This document shows positions 44,615 through 54,089 of a DNA stretch of 64,000 bases, one piece after another. The notes under the pieces are model-generated. The model saw nothing but the letters and a program-made list of their open reading frames with translations, had not been told where the DNA came from and did not search any database. The position numbers and the translations under genes were made by a program. Source of the stretch: Archangium sp. (GTDB taxonomy: Bacteria > Myxococcota > Myxococcia > Myxococcales > Myxococcaceae); contig JAUXRX010000049.1 of assembly GCA_030681645.1 (NCBI GenBank), positions 62,001-126,000 on the forward strand, read 5' to 3'. Each line of letters starts with the position of its first letter. Position 1 is the stretch's first letter.

Positions 44615-44763
44615 TTCTGTTTCTCCCAGACACAATCGAGGAACGTGGTGCGTGGACCGAAGAGGCAGACGCGAAAGCAGCGGAACAGGCATCGCAGCCC
44701 GAACTCGTTCGCGATGAGGCGGGCATTGGCGAGGACTTCACGACCTCGGATGACACCGTCCAT
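44611..44763 (-). CDS. Short 50-residue conserved-looking protein
   Basis: A short frame encoding 50 residues (begins MDGVIRGREVLANARLIANE, ends FLDCVWEKQK). AGGTGA lies 6 bases before the ATG, a strong ribosome site. Its stop overlaps the next ATG (ATGA), as with most genes in this cluster. Four cysteines and many Arg, Phe and Leu residues occur in the second half. No family is known to me; spacing, ribosome site and overlap together argue that it is a true gene heading this leftward operon. Confidence 0.65.
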   Translation of the reverse strand: MDGVIRGREVLANARLIANEFGLRCLFRCFRVCLFGPRTTFLDCVWEKQK

Positions 44764-44877
44764 GAATCACCTCGGCGGGTGCTACAGGGTTGCAGCGCAC
44801 CGTAGCGGCGTGGGGTGACCCCGCAAGTTTTTGCCCGAACCCAGCCGGGGTCAGGTCAGGTCAGCCCCTCACCCCGG

Positions 44878-44905
44878 CCCTCTCCCCGCTGGCGCAGGGA
44901 GAGGG
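44878..44905. repeat. REP-like palindrome, copy C
   Basis: CCCTCTCCC at 44878-44886 and GGGAGAGGG at 44897-44905 form a hairpin, preceded by CCCCTCACCCCGG as in copy D. It lies between the mutL stop and the small-gene operon start. Confidence 0.7.
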
Positions 44906-44908
44906 AGT

Positions 44909-46651
44909 TCAGCGTGTCGCGCCCTCGAGATCGAGCAGCGGTACGTCGCGCACCACCACCACCGACCTCGTGGCGGGTACGGAGAAGTCGGCCTCGTCCA
45001 GCTGGCGGAGGAGCGCCTTCACTTCGTCGTTCGTCACCGACCGCAGCGGCGCCGAGCCGGCGGCATGGGCGAGCGCGCGCAAGGCCCCGTCGTCGTCCGA
45101 TGCCGCGGCCAGCTCGGGCAGCCAGGTCTCGATGGCGGTGGGCTCGAGCTCCGCAGGCACGCGCTTGATCGCCAGGGTGTCGCCGCCGAACGCCTCGACC
45201 TCGACGCCGTAGCCCGACAGCCGCTCGCTCACCGCGAGGATCGAAGGGGCCTCGGCCGAGGTGACTGTCGCCGAGAACAGGGTGGGCGCCGCCGCGCCGA
45301 GCGTGCCCTCGCGGAACCGGGTGCGCAGCCCCTCGAGCACCACGCGCTCGCGCACCGCGCGCGGATCGAGCACCACCAGCGAGCCGCCCGGGCCCTCGCA
45401 GACCCAGAAGCGGCGCCCCAGCTCGCCCAGGAACCGGAGCGCGGCGAAGTAGCCCTTCGGAGGGGCCTGGTTGAGCCCGGGGCGCGAGGTGCCGAAGGCG
45501 GCGCGGAAGGGCTCGTCCATCACCGAGGTGCCGGCGGGCGCCAGCGGCTGCAGCGCCTCACCCTGCGTGCCCTGGGCACGCGCCAGGAACCGGTCGACCG
45601 CCTGTGCGTAGTGGGCGTTGACGTCGTCGCCGACCGGCTGCGAGGGATCTTGACGCCACGGCGCAGCCTTGAGCGCCCGCGTGACGGCGGCCGAGAGCGC
45701 CTCCTGCACGCTGCGGGGATCGGAGAAGCGCACCTCGAGCTTCTGCGGGTGCACGTTGACGTCGACCGAGGCGGGCTCGACGTCGATGAAGATCGCGCAC
45801 ACTGGCTGGCGCCCCGGGGGCAACGTGTCTTGAAAGGCGCGCTGCACCGCCGAGTTCACGCCGCGATCGCGCACGTAGCGGCGGTTGACGAAGGTGTAGA
45901 GAGCGCGCGCGGTGGGCAGGGTGAACTCGGGCGAGGCGATGAAGCCGTGCACGTGCACGCCCAGGCGCCGCTCGTCGATCTCCAGCAGGTGCGGCTCGAC
46001 CTCGGTGCCCAGCAGCGCGGCGATGCGCTCCTTCGGCCGCCTGGGCGTCGGCGGGCTGGCGATCAAGAGCCGCCCCCCGTGCTCGAGGAAGAAGCCCACC
46101 TCGGGGTGCGCGAGCGCCAGCCGGGTGACCGCCTCTTCGCAGTGGGTCAGCTCGGTCGACTCGCGCTTGAGGAACTTGCGCCGGGCGGGCACATTGAAGA
46201 ACAGGTCGAGCACGTCGATGCGCGTGCCGCCCGGTGAAGCGGCGTCTTCGATGACGGGCTTGCCGCCGCCCTCGATGGTGACGCGCGTGGCCACCCGCGC
46301 CCCCGGCTCGGCGGTGAGCATGCTGAAGCGGGACACCGACGCGATCGAGGGGATCGCCTCGCCCCGGAAGCCCTTGGTGAGGATGTGGAAGAGCCCGTCC
46401 TGGTCGAGGAGCTTGCTGGTGGCGTGGCGCTCGAGGCTCAAGAGCGCGTCTTCGCGCGACATGCCCGAGCCGTCGTCGATCACCGCGATGGCCGAGAGGC
46501 CGCCTTCCGAGAGCAGCACCCGCACCGTGGTGGCGCCGGCGTCGATGGCGTTCTCGGCCAGCTCCTTCACCACGCTGGCGGGCCGCTCGACCACCTCACC
46601 GGCGGCGATCTGGTTGATGAGCTCGTCGCTGAGGCGGTGGATTCGACCCAC
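44909..46651 (-). CDS. mutL: DNA mismatch repair protein MutL, apparently lacking endonuclease motif
   Basis: A 580-residue GHKL ATPase that links MutS to downstream mismatch repair steps. The N-terminal ATPase has INQIAAGEVVERPASVVKEL, DNAIDAG-like ENAIDAGAT, DDGSGM and GFRGEAIPSIASV. The C-terminal dimerisation domain is present. The usual endonuclease motif DQHAxxE reads DPRAVRERVVLE near residue 427, and the CPHGRP motif near the end is not seen (VPATRSVVVV). A nicking function is therefore unlikely. The start is GTG. Confidence 0.94.
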   Translation of the reverse strand: MGRIHRLSDELINQIAAGEVVERPASVVKELAENAIDAGATTVRVLLSEGGLSAIAVIDDGSGMSREDALLSLERHATSKLLDQDGLFHILTKGFRGEAIPSIASVSRFSMLTAEPGARVATRVTIEGGGKPVIEDAASPGGTRIDVLDLFFNVPARRKFLKRESTELTHCEEAVTRLALAHPEVGFFLEHGGRLLIASPPTPRRPKERIAALLGTEVEPHLLEIDERRLGVHVHGFIASPEFTLPTARALYTFVNRRYVRDRGVNSAVQRAFQDTLPPGRQPVCAIFIDVEPASVDVNVHPQKLEVRFSDPRSVQEALSAAVTRALKAAPWRQDPSQPVGDDVNAHYAQAVDRFLARAQGTQGEALQPLAPAGTSVMDEPFRAAFGTSRPGLNQAPPKGYFAALRFLGELGRRFWVCEGPGGSLVVLDPRAVRERVVLEGLRTRFREGTLGAAAPTLFSATVTSAEAPSILAVSERLSGYGVEVEAFGGDTLAIKRVPAELEPTAIETWLPELAAASDDDGALRALAHAAGSAPLRSVTNDEVKALLRQLDEADFSVPATRSVVVVRDVPLLDLEGATR

Positions 46652-46685
46652 CCCTCACCGATAGCACGTCTCGCCCCTCACCCCG

Positions 46686-46715
46686 CCCTCTCCCCGCTCC
46701 TCCGCCGGGAGAGGG
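46686..46715. repeat. REP-like palindrome, copy D
   Basis: CCCTCTCCCCG at 46686 onward and CGGGAGAGGG ending at 46715 form an imperfect hairpin; CCCCTCACCCCG precedes it as in copy C. It lies between divergent mutL and the MoxR gene. Confidence 0.7.
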
Positions 46716-46771
46716 AGAACGATTGCTGGAGGCGTGCCCTGCCTGTGCCGTTACACTCCCGACCCGAAGCG

Positions 46772-47709
<938 letters not shown>

Positions 47710-47713
<4 letters not shown>

Positions 47714-48645
47714 CTGCCGCGAAGACCACTCCGAGCTGGCGGCGCACCCTCAAGGCCACGCGTGTCGGCCGCACCTACCTGGTGATCACCGTCGGCATCG
47801 GCCTGGGCGCGCTCAACACGGGCAACAACCTGCTCTACCTGGTGCTCGGCTTCCTGCTGGCGATCATCGTGCTCTCGGGCGTGCTGTCCGAGCGGGTGAT
47901 TTCCGACATCCGCGTCAAGCGGCTGCTGCCCGACGGCGCGTTCGCCAACGAGCCCTTCCCCCTCAGGTACGAGGTGTCGCGGGTCAAGGGCCGCGCCTTC
48001 GCGGTGCGGCTCTCGGAAGGAGGTGGCGTGCTCGACGGCTGGGCGTGGATCCCCACCGTCCTCGCGGGCACGAAGGTCACTGCCCGGGCCGACGTCACCG
48101 CGCCCCGCCGCGGGCCGCTGCGGCTCAAGCAGGTGCAGATCTCGACCTTCTTCCCCTTCGGGCTGTTCGAGAAGTCGCGCACCGTCGACGTCGAGGACCT
48201 GCTGCTGATCTGGCCCCGCAGGGGCTTCAGCTGCGAGGCCCCTGCCCCCGACGGCGGCCACCTCACCGGCGAGAGCGGCAGCCAGCGCCACCGCGACGGC
48301 TCGGGCGACGTGCAGGGCCTGCGCGAGCTGGGCGATCTCGAAGACGCGCGGCGGGTGCACTGGAAGAAGAGCGCCACCGTGGGGAAGCTGCTCAAGGTCG
48401 AGCGCGAGCGCGAAGACCGCAAGCAGTACACCCTGCGCATCGACAGCGACGTGCCCGGAGATCCGCTCGAGCGCGCCTGTGAAGAGACCGCCGCGCTCAC
48501 CAACCGGCTCCTGTCCGAAGGCAACGACGTCGGCCTCGAGGCCGGGGGCCGGCGGATCCGCCCTGCGTCGGGCCCCGGTCACGAGAAGCGGATCCTCTCG
48601 GCGCTCGCCGCGCTCGGCTACGCCATGCCCGGAGAGCTCAAGTGA
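47710..48645 (+). CDS. DUF58 domain protein
   Basis: A 311-residue DUF58 protein. Two membrane segments lie at residues ~22-60 (GLGALNTGNNLLYLVLGFLL), the second followed by a strand-rich part; the DUF58 signature is near the middle (RELGDLEDARRVHWKKSAT, residues ~210-228). DUF58 proteins accompany MoxR ATPases and transglutaminase proteins in envelope-related operons; their role is undefined. The GTG start and stop both overlap neighbours (GTGA), so the three genes are translationally linked. Confidence 0.88.
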
Positions 48646-50645
48646 ACCTCACCGAGCGCCGACGGCTGCGGCTGCGCCTGCGCGATCTGGCCGCGGGCTC
48701 GGCCTTCAGCGCGGTGGCCCTGTCGGGCTCGCTGCCTTCCATGGTGACCGCGCTGTTCGGCGTCTCGTTCGGCCTGAGCCTCTGGGGCAAGCGGCCCTTC
48801 TCGAACCAGCGCGTCTGGTCGGTGCTGGCGCTGCTGGCGATGGCCATCGTGTTGTTCGGGCTCGTCTCGCGCGGCGTGCTCGACCTGGTGGTGGCGGCGG
48901 TCGGCTTCGCCACGCTCGTCACCGCTCACCGCATGCTGTCCGAGCCCACTCCGGCCACCGATCAGCAGGTGCTGCTGGCGTCGTTGCTGCTGATGGCCGG
49001 CGCGGCCGCGCTCTCAGGCGACGTCTGGTACGCGCTGTGCCTGCTCTCCTTCGGCGTCTTCGCGTGTCTCTCACTCGGCCTCGCGGTGATCGAGGGGCCA
49101 GTGGAGCGTGACGAAGACCTCCCGCTCGCGCCGGTGCTCAGCCAGGTCAGCGTCGGCGTGGGGGTCGCCCTGGTCGGCGGCATCCTCTTCTTCATCCTCT
49201 TTCCCCGGCTCTCGTGGAACGTGGCAGCGCGACGCACTGGCGCTGGGCTGCTCGGCGGGACCACGGGCATGACCGACCGCGTACGGCTCGGCGGCGGCGG
49301 CGACATCAAGACCAGCGCGCGGGTGGTGCTGCGCGCGAAGCTCGAACCCGCCCCTTCGGGAGACCGGCTCGATCGGTACTGGGTGGGCCGGCACTTCGAC
49401 AGCTTCGACGGTCGCGAATGGCGCGGCACCGGCAGGCCCGGTCCCGCCAGGGCGCGGATCATGCTCGGCGAGCCCAACGGGGCGATCGTCCAGCGCATCG
49501 AGCTGCTGCCCGCCTACGACTCGCGCACGCTCGTGGGCCTCGCCCAGCCGGTCTACTTCGGCCCGGCCACGGCGTTGGGCAACACCGGCTCGTCGCCGGT
49601 GGCGTTGATCCGGGTCGGCTCTGAGGAGGTCCGCTTCGCCGAAGACGCCAACGCGTACACCTACGTCGTCCACAGCCGCGGGGACTACCCGATGCTCGAA
49701 GACGATCCCGCCGTGCTGGAGGCGCTCCAGGGGTTGCCCGCCGGGCTCGATCCCCGGGTTCGCGAGCTGGCGGCGCGGATCGCGCCGCAGGAGACCCGAC
49801 CCGAACAGATCGCCGCTGCGCTCGAGCGCTGGCTGCAGAGCAACCTGAGCTACACGCTCGAACTGCCCGGCGAGGTGCCGGACCCGCTCACCGACTTCCT
49901 CTTCGTACGCAAGGAAGGCCACTGCGAACACTTCGCCACGGCGCTGGCGGTGATGCTGCGCACCCGCGGCGTTCCGGCGCGGGTGGTGGGCGGCTTCTTC
50001 GGCGGGGAGCGCGTGGGCAACCGCTTCGTGGTGCGCGCAGGCGACGCGCACGCGTGGGTCGAGGCCTACTCGCCGGTGCGCGGGTGGATGACCTTCGACG
50101 CCACGCCCGACGACGGGCGCGGTGGCCGGCCCCAGGCGATCCTCGCGCGCATCGTCGACGCCTACGAGCGCCTCGAGGAACTGTGGCGCGCCCGGGTGGT
50201 CGACTACTCGCTCGTCACCCAGTGGGACTTCGTGCGCCAGCTCATTCGCCCCCCGCAGAACGCCTCGAGTGACGACGACGACCGGCCCGACCCGGGCAAG
50301 CCGGGGAAAGAGCGCACCCCCACCCGGGCCCTCGTGTTCGCGGTGGGCGCGGGGCTGCTCTCGTGGCTGGCGTGGCGCAGGCTCACCGGGCCCGCCTCGC
50401 GCCGGCACCCGGCCGCGGGCTTCCTTTCCGACGTCGAGCGCAAGCTGGCGGCGCTGAAGATCAACCGGCGCGGCGACGAAGACCTCGAGGCGCTCTCGCA
50501 GCGGCTGCGGGCCGAGCACCACCACCTCGCCGAACCCGTGGGCCGGGCCACCCGCCGCTACCTCGAGGCCCGCTTCGGCCAGCGCCCCCTCTCGAAGGCC
50601 GAACGGCGGGCCCTGTTGGCGGCGCTGGAGCCTTCGAGAAGGTGA
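48642..50645 (+). CDS. TgpA-like membrane transglutaminase protein
   Basis: A 667-residue protein with several N-terminal membrane helices (residues ~20-190, the DUF3488 region), a transglutaminase-like core and a final membrane helix near residue 563 followed by a cytoplasmic tail. The catalytic triad is visible: Cys in EGHCEHFATAL (~427), His in GDAHAWVEAY (~469) and Asp in TFDATPDDG (~485). In Pseudomonas TgpA is an essential periplasmic transglutaminase of similar layout; the substrate is unknown. The GTG start overlaps the DUF58 stop. Confidence 0.9.
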   Translation: MNLTERRRLRLRLRDLAAGSAFSAVALSGSLPSMVTALFGVSFGLSLWGKRPFSNQRVWSVLALLAMAIVLFGLVSRGVLDLVVAAVGFATLVTAHRMLSEPTPATDQQVLLASLLLMAGAAALSGDVWYALCLLSFGVFACLSLGLAVIEGPVERDEDLPLAPVLSQVSVGVGVALVGGILFFILFPRLSWNVAARRTGAGLLGGTTGMTDRVRLGGGGDIKTSARVVLRAKLEPAPSGDRLDRYWVGRHFDSFDGREWRGTGRPGPARARIMLGEPNGAIVQRIELLPAYDSRTLVGLAQPVYFGPATALGNTGSSPVALIRVGSEEVRFAEDANAYTYVVHSRGDYPMLEDDPAVLEALQGLPAGLDPRVRELAARIAPQETRPEQIAAALERWLQSNLSYTLELPGEVPDPLTDFLFVRKEGHCEHFATALAVMLRTRGVPARVVGGFFGGERVGNRFVVRAGDAHAWVEAYSPVRGWMTFDATPDDGRGGRPQAILARIVDAYERLEELWRARVVDYSLVTQWDFVRQLIRPPQNASSDDDDRPDPGKPGKERTPTRALVFAVGAGLLSWLAWRRLTGPASRRHPAAGFLSDVERKLAALKINRRGDEDLEALSQRLRAEHHHLAEPVGRATRRYLEARFGQRPLSKAERRALLAALEPSRR

Positions 50646-50680
50646 CGTGATGGGCCGAAGCGGCTGCTAGGCTGCGCGCC

Positions 50681-53563
50681 GTGCTGCTGCGGATCTTCGA
50701 GATGGTGCTGCCGGTACGGAGGGGGGAGCGTCAACTCACCTTCACCCTGTTCCTGCACAGCCTGTTCGCGGTCGGCGCCTTCCTCACCGGGCGCACGGTG
50801 CGCGACGCGCTGTTCCTCGCCCACAGCGATCGGAGCCAGCTGGCGTGGATGTACGTGCTGTCGGCCGTCTTCGTCACCCTGACCGGCCTGGTCTACGCCC
50901 GCCTGGCCAACCGCATTCGCCGCGACCTGATGGCGCTGTTCTCGGCGACGCTGTTCGGCGGGCTGTTCGTGCTGCTCTTCGTGCTCGAGCGGTTCCAGCC
51001 GCCGGGCATCTACAGCGCGATCTACGTCTTCGTCGAGGTGATGGGGGCGCTGATCCTGGTGCAGTTCTGGACGCTCGCCAACGAGCTGTTCAACGCGCGC
51101 GAGGCCAAGCGGCTCTACGGCTTCATCGGCGCGGGCGGCACGTTCGCGAACATCTTGATCGGCCTCATCAGCGCGCGGGTGGCGACCGCGTTCGGCACCA
51201 ACACCCTGCTGCTCATGTGCGCGGTGCTGCTGCTCGTCACCGGCGCGGCCAGCTTCGCGGGCGGGCGGCTGGGCCGGCAGCGGCTCTTCGCGCGCGCGGC
51301 GTCGGGCAAGCCCAGCCCCGCCAGGCGCAGCGGCGGCGCGAGCCGGGTGCTGGGCGATTCGCACCTGCGCACGGTGGCCATCCTCTCGGCCGTCACCTTC
51401 TTCACCACCACCCTCATCGACTTCCAGTTCAAGGTGGTCGCCGCCGACAAGATGAAGGGCGACGAGCTGGCCGCCTACTTCGGCTACTTCAGCGCGGTGG
51501 TGGGCGCCCTGGCGCTCGGCCTGCAGCTCTTCGGCACCAGCCGCCTGCTCAACCGGGCCGGGGTGATCGGCTCGCTGGCGGTGCTGCCCGTGTCGCTGGC
51601 GCTGGGTGACGTGGCGCTGCTGATCTTCCCCGCGCTCTGGGCGGCCTCGATGGCGAAGGGCGCCGACACGCTCTTCCGCTACTCGGTCAACGACGCCACC
51701 ACGCAGATCCTCTACCTCCCGGTGCCGGCGCAGGTGCGCGTCTCGGCCAAGGCCTTCATCGACGGGGTGGTCAAGCCGATGGCCATCGGCCTGGCCGGCG
51801 TCTCGCTCGCCGGCTACCGCATCTGGATGAAGGGCGACCCGTACAAGCTCGCCTGGTTCTCCCTCGCGCTGTGCGCCACCTGGATCGCGGTGGTGATGGG
51901 CATGCGCACCAAGTACATCAAGTCGCTGCAGGACAACCTGAAGCAGCGGCGGCTCGATCTCGAATCGGCGCGCCACCAGGTGATCGACGGCAACACCAAC
52001 CGGGTGCTCGAGCGGGCGCTGGCCAGCGACCAGGAACAGGAAGTGCTCAACGCGCTCGCCCTGCTCCCCCACCTCGAGAAGCTGGAGCTCGATCAGCGGG
52101 TCGAGACGTTGCTGGAGCACCCGTCGACCGCGGTGCGGGTCAAGGCGCTCGAGTACTACGCGCACCGGCAGACGATGCGCTTCGCCAACTCGGTCTTCCG
52201 CCGCTTCGAAGACGCCGACCCCGCGGTGCGCGCGGCGGCGATCGACGCGTTCTGCGCCATGGGCCGGGACAAGGCCGTGCGCAGCGTGCGGCTGTTCCTG
52301 GCCGACCCCGACCCCCGCATTCGCAGCGCGGCGGTGACGGGCATGATCCGCTTCGGCGGGCTCGACGGCGTGCTGGTGGCGGCCGAGGCGCTCAAGGCGC
52401 TGATCGACAACGCCGACCCGGTGATGCGGCAGCACGCGGCCAAGGTGCTGGGCGCCATCGGGGTGCGGAACTTCTACCAGCCGGTGCTGCAGTTGATGAA
52501 CGACCCCGACGTGCGGGTGCGGCGCGAGGCGATCACCGCGGCGGGCGTGCTCAAGAGCCCCGAGTTCGTCATTCCCCTCATCTACCGCACGCAGAGCCGC
52601 GACACCCTGCGCGAGTCGACCCAGGCCCTCACCGCCTACGGGTCGACCATCCTGTCCACGCTGGCCAAGGTGCTCAGCAACCAGCTCGAAGACGCCAACA
52701 TCCGCCGGGCGATCGCCCGCGTGCTGGGCCGGCTGGGTACGAGCGAGGCGGTGGAGATCATCGCCCGTCACCTCGACGAGGCCGACGAAGAGCTGCGCGG
52801 CGTGATGTACCGCTCGCTGGCGCGCGCGGTGAAGGGCAAGCGGCTGCTGCTCAAGGACGTGAGCCCGGTGAAGCGCGCGGTCGATCGCGAGCTCGAGCGG
52901 GCCTGGCGCGCGCTGCACCAGCTCGAGCTGCTCAAGCTCGACGCCGTGCCCGGCCCCAACACGCCCCGCGACGGGGAAGCGGCCGCCCGGGCCCTGCTCG
53001 CCTCGGCGTTGATCGAGAAGATCAAGCAGGTCGAGGGCCGGGCCTTCCTCCTGCTGGCGGTGCTCTACCCCGACGCCGACATGGAACAGATCAGCGTCGG
53101 CATCCAGGACGCGTCGGCCGGGGAAGCCGCCCGCCGCCGCGGCAACGCGGTCGAGCTGCTCGACAACCTGCTCGAGCGCGGGGTGAAGGGCCGCTTCCTG
53201 CCCCTGGTGGAAGAGCTGCCCCGCGCGGAGCGGCTCAAGGCCGTGGCCGAGGCCTACCCGCCGCCCACGGTCACGCCCGAGGTGATGCTGCGCGAGCTGG
53301 CTCGCGACGAGGCGGCCTGGGTGCGGGCCTGCGCCACCTGGGCGCTCTCGGAGTCTTCGCAGGACGAGGCCACCCGCGACCAGGTGCTCACCACCTCGAT
53401 CGCCGACGGCAACCCGGTGGTGCGCGAGATCGGGCTGGTCGCCCTCAACCGCAAGTCACCCAGGCTCGCCGCGCCGCACATGGAAGCGCGCCTCAAGGAC
53501 GACGCGCCGCTGGTGCGCCGCCACGCGGCCGTGCTGCTCGCCGCCGCGTCCGCCCCTCCCTGA
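50681..53563 (+). CDS. Npt1/Npt2 (ATP/ADP translocase)-like transporter with C-terminal HEAT repeats
   Basis: A 960-residue protein. The N-terminal ~410 residues hold about ten to twelve membrane helices and resemble the nucleotide-transporter (TLC) family (TGRTVRDALFLAH, FIGAGGTFANILIG). The remaining ~540 residues are HEAT-like helical repeats (DPAVRAAAIDAFCAMG, DPDPRIRSAAVTGMIRFGG, NDPDVRVRREAITAAGVLKS). Whether it moves nucleotides or is a transport-derived sensor is unknown. The next gene encodes a cyclic nucleotide-binding domain that in similar proteins can be fused. No Shine-Dalgarno sequence is seen; TAGGCT lies 7 bases before the GTG. Confidence 0.82.
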   Translation: MLLRIFEMVLPVRRGERQLTFTLFLHSLFAVGAFLTGRTVRDALFLAHSDRSQLAWMYVLSAVFVTLTGLVYARLANRIRRDLMALFSATLFGGLFVLLFVLERFQPPGIYSAIYVFVEVMGALILVQFWTLANELFNAREAKRLYGFIGAGGTFANILIGLISARVATAFGTNTLLLMCAVLLLVTGAASFAGGRLGRQRLFARAASGKPSPARRSGGASRVLGDSHLRTVAILSAVTFFTTTLIDFQFKVVAADKMKGDELAAYFGYFSAVVGALALGLQLFGTSRLLNRAGVIGSLAVLPVSLALGDVALLIFPALWAASMAKGADTLFRYSVNDATTQILYLPVPAQVRVSAKAFIDGVVKPMAIGLAGVSLAGYRIWMKGDPYKLAWFSLALCATWIAVVMGMRTKYIKSLQDNLKQRRLDLESARHQVIDGNTNRVLERALASDQEQEVLNALALLPHLEKLELDQRVETLLEHPSTAVRVKALEYYAHRQTMRFANSVFRRFEDADPAVRAAAIDAFCAMGRDKAVRSVRLFLADPDPRIRSAAVTGMIRFGGLDGVLVAAEALKALIDNADPVMRQHAAKVLGAIGVRNFYQPVLQLMNDPDVRVRREAITAAGVLKSPEFVIPLIYRTQSRDTLRESTQALTAYGSTILSTLAKVLSNQLEDANIRRAIARVLGRLGTSEAVEIIARHLDEADEELRGVMYRSLARAVKGKRLLLKDVSPVKRAVDRELERAWRALHQLELLKLDAVPGPNTPRDGEAAARALLASALIEKIKQVEGRAFLLLAVLYPDADMEQISVGIQDASAGEAARRRGNAVELLDNLLERGVKGRFLPLVEELPRAERLKAVAEAYPPPTVTPEVMLRELARDEAAWVRACATWALSESSQDEATRDQVLTTSIADGNPVVREIGLVALNRKSPRLAAPHMEARLKDDAPLVRRHAAVLLAAASAPP

Positions 53564-53654
53564 CCTTCCCGCGACGCTGGACAGGGCCCACCTTTCACAG
53601 AACGATGCGGCCCGCTCTGCCAGCCACCCAACGCCTTCGCCCCATGGGGCTTTG

Positions 53655-54068
53655 ATGCTCTCGACTGTCGAAAAAGTGCTCTTCCTCAAGTCGATCGACC
53701 TCTTCTCCCAGATCCCCGGGGAAGATCTGGCCGCGATCGCGCTGATCTCCAGCGAAGAGAGCCGCGACCAGGCCGACGAGATCTTCGCCGAAGGTGAGTC
53801 GGGCGACGCGCTCTACCTGGTGATCGACGGCAAGGTGCGCGTGCACAAGGCCGACCGGGTGATCGCCGAGCTGGGCGAACGCGAGTGCTTCGGCGAGATG
53901 GCCATTCTCGACGCGGCGCCCCGCTCGGCCACGGTGACGGCGGTCGACGACACCAACCTGCTCAAGATCACCCGGGAGGACTTCCAGGAGATCATGACGG
54001 AGAAGCCCGAGATCGCGCAGGGAATCGTCAAGGTGCTGACCCGGCGTCTGCGCGACGCCATTCGCTGA
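53655..54068 (+). CDS. Cyclic nucleotide-binding domain protein
   Basis: A 137-residue single-domain protein of the CAP family fold. GESGDALYLVIDGKVRVHK (residues ~38-56) and ECFGEMAILDAAPRSATV (phosphate-binding cassette, ~77-94, with the R that binds the cyclic phosphate) are conserved. It has no DNA-binding part, so it acts on protein partners. It follows the transporter-like gene by 91 bases and precedes the HEAT gene by 21 bases. Confidence 0.88.
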   Translation: MLSTVEKVLFLKSIDLFSQIPGEDLAAIALISSEESRDQADEIFAEGESGDALYLVIDGKVRVHKADRVIAELGERECFGEMAILDAAPRSATVTAVDDTNLLKITREDFQEIMTEKPEIAQGIVKVLTRRLRDAIR

Positions 54069-54089
54069 GGGGGCTAGACTGGGCCGGCG

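Noticed and set aside
50558-52918. A 786-codon minus-strand frame opposite the transporter-HEAT gene
   Set aside because: Antisense to a gene with clear membrane helices and HEAT repeats; composition is typical of a spurious frame.
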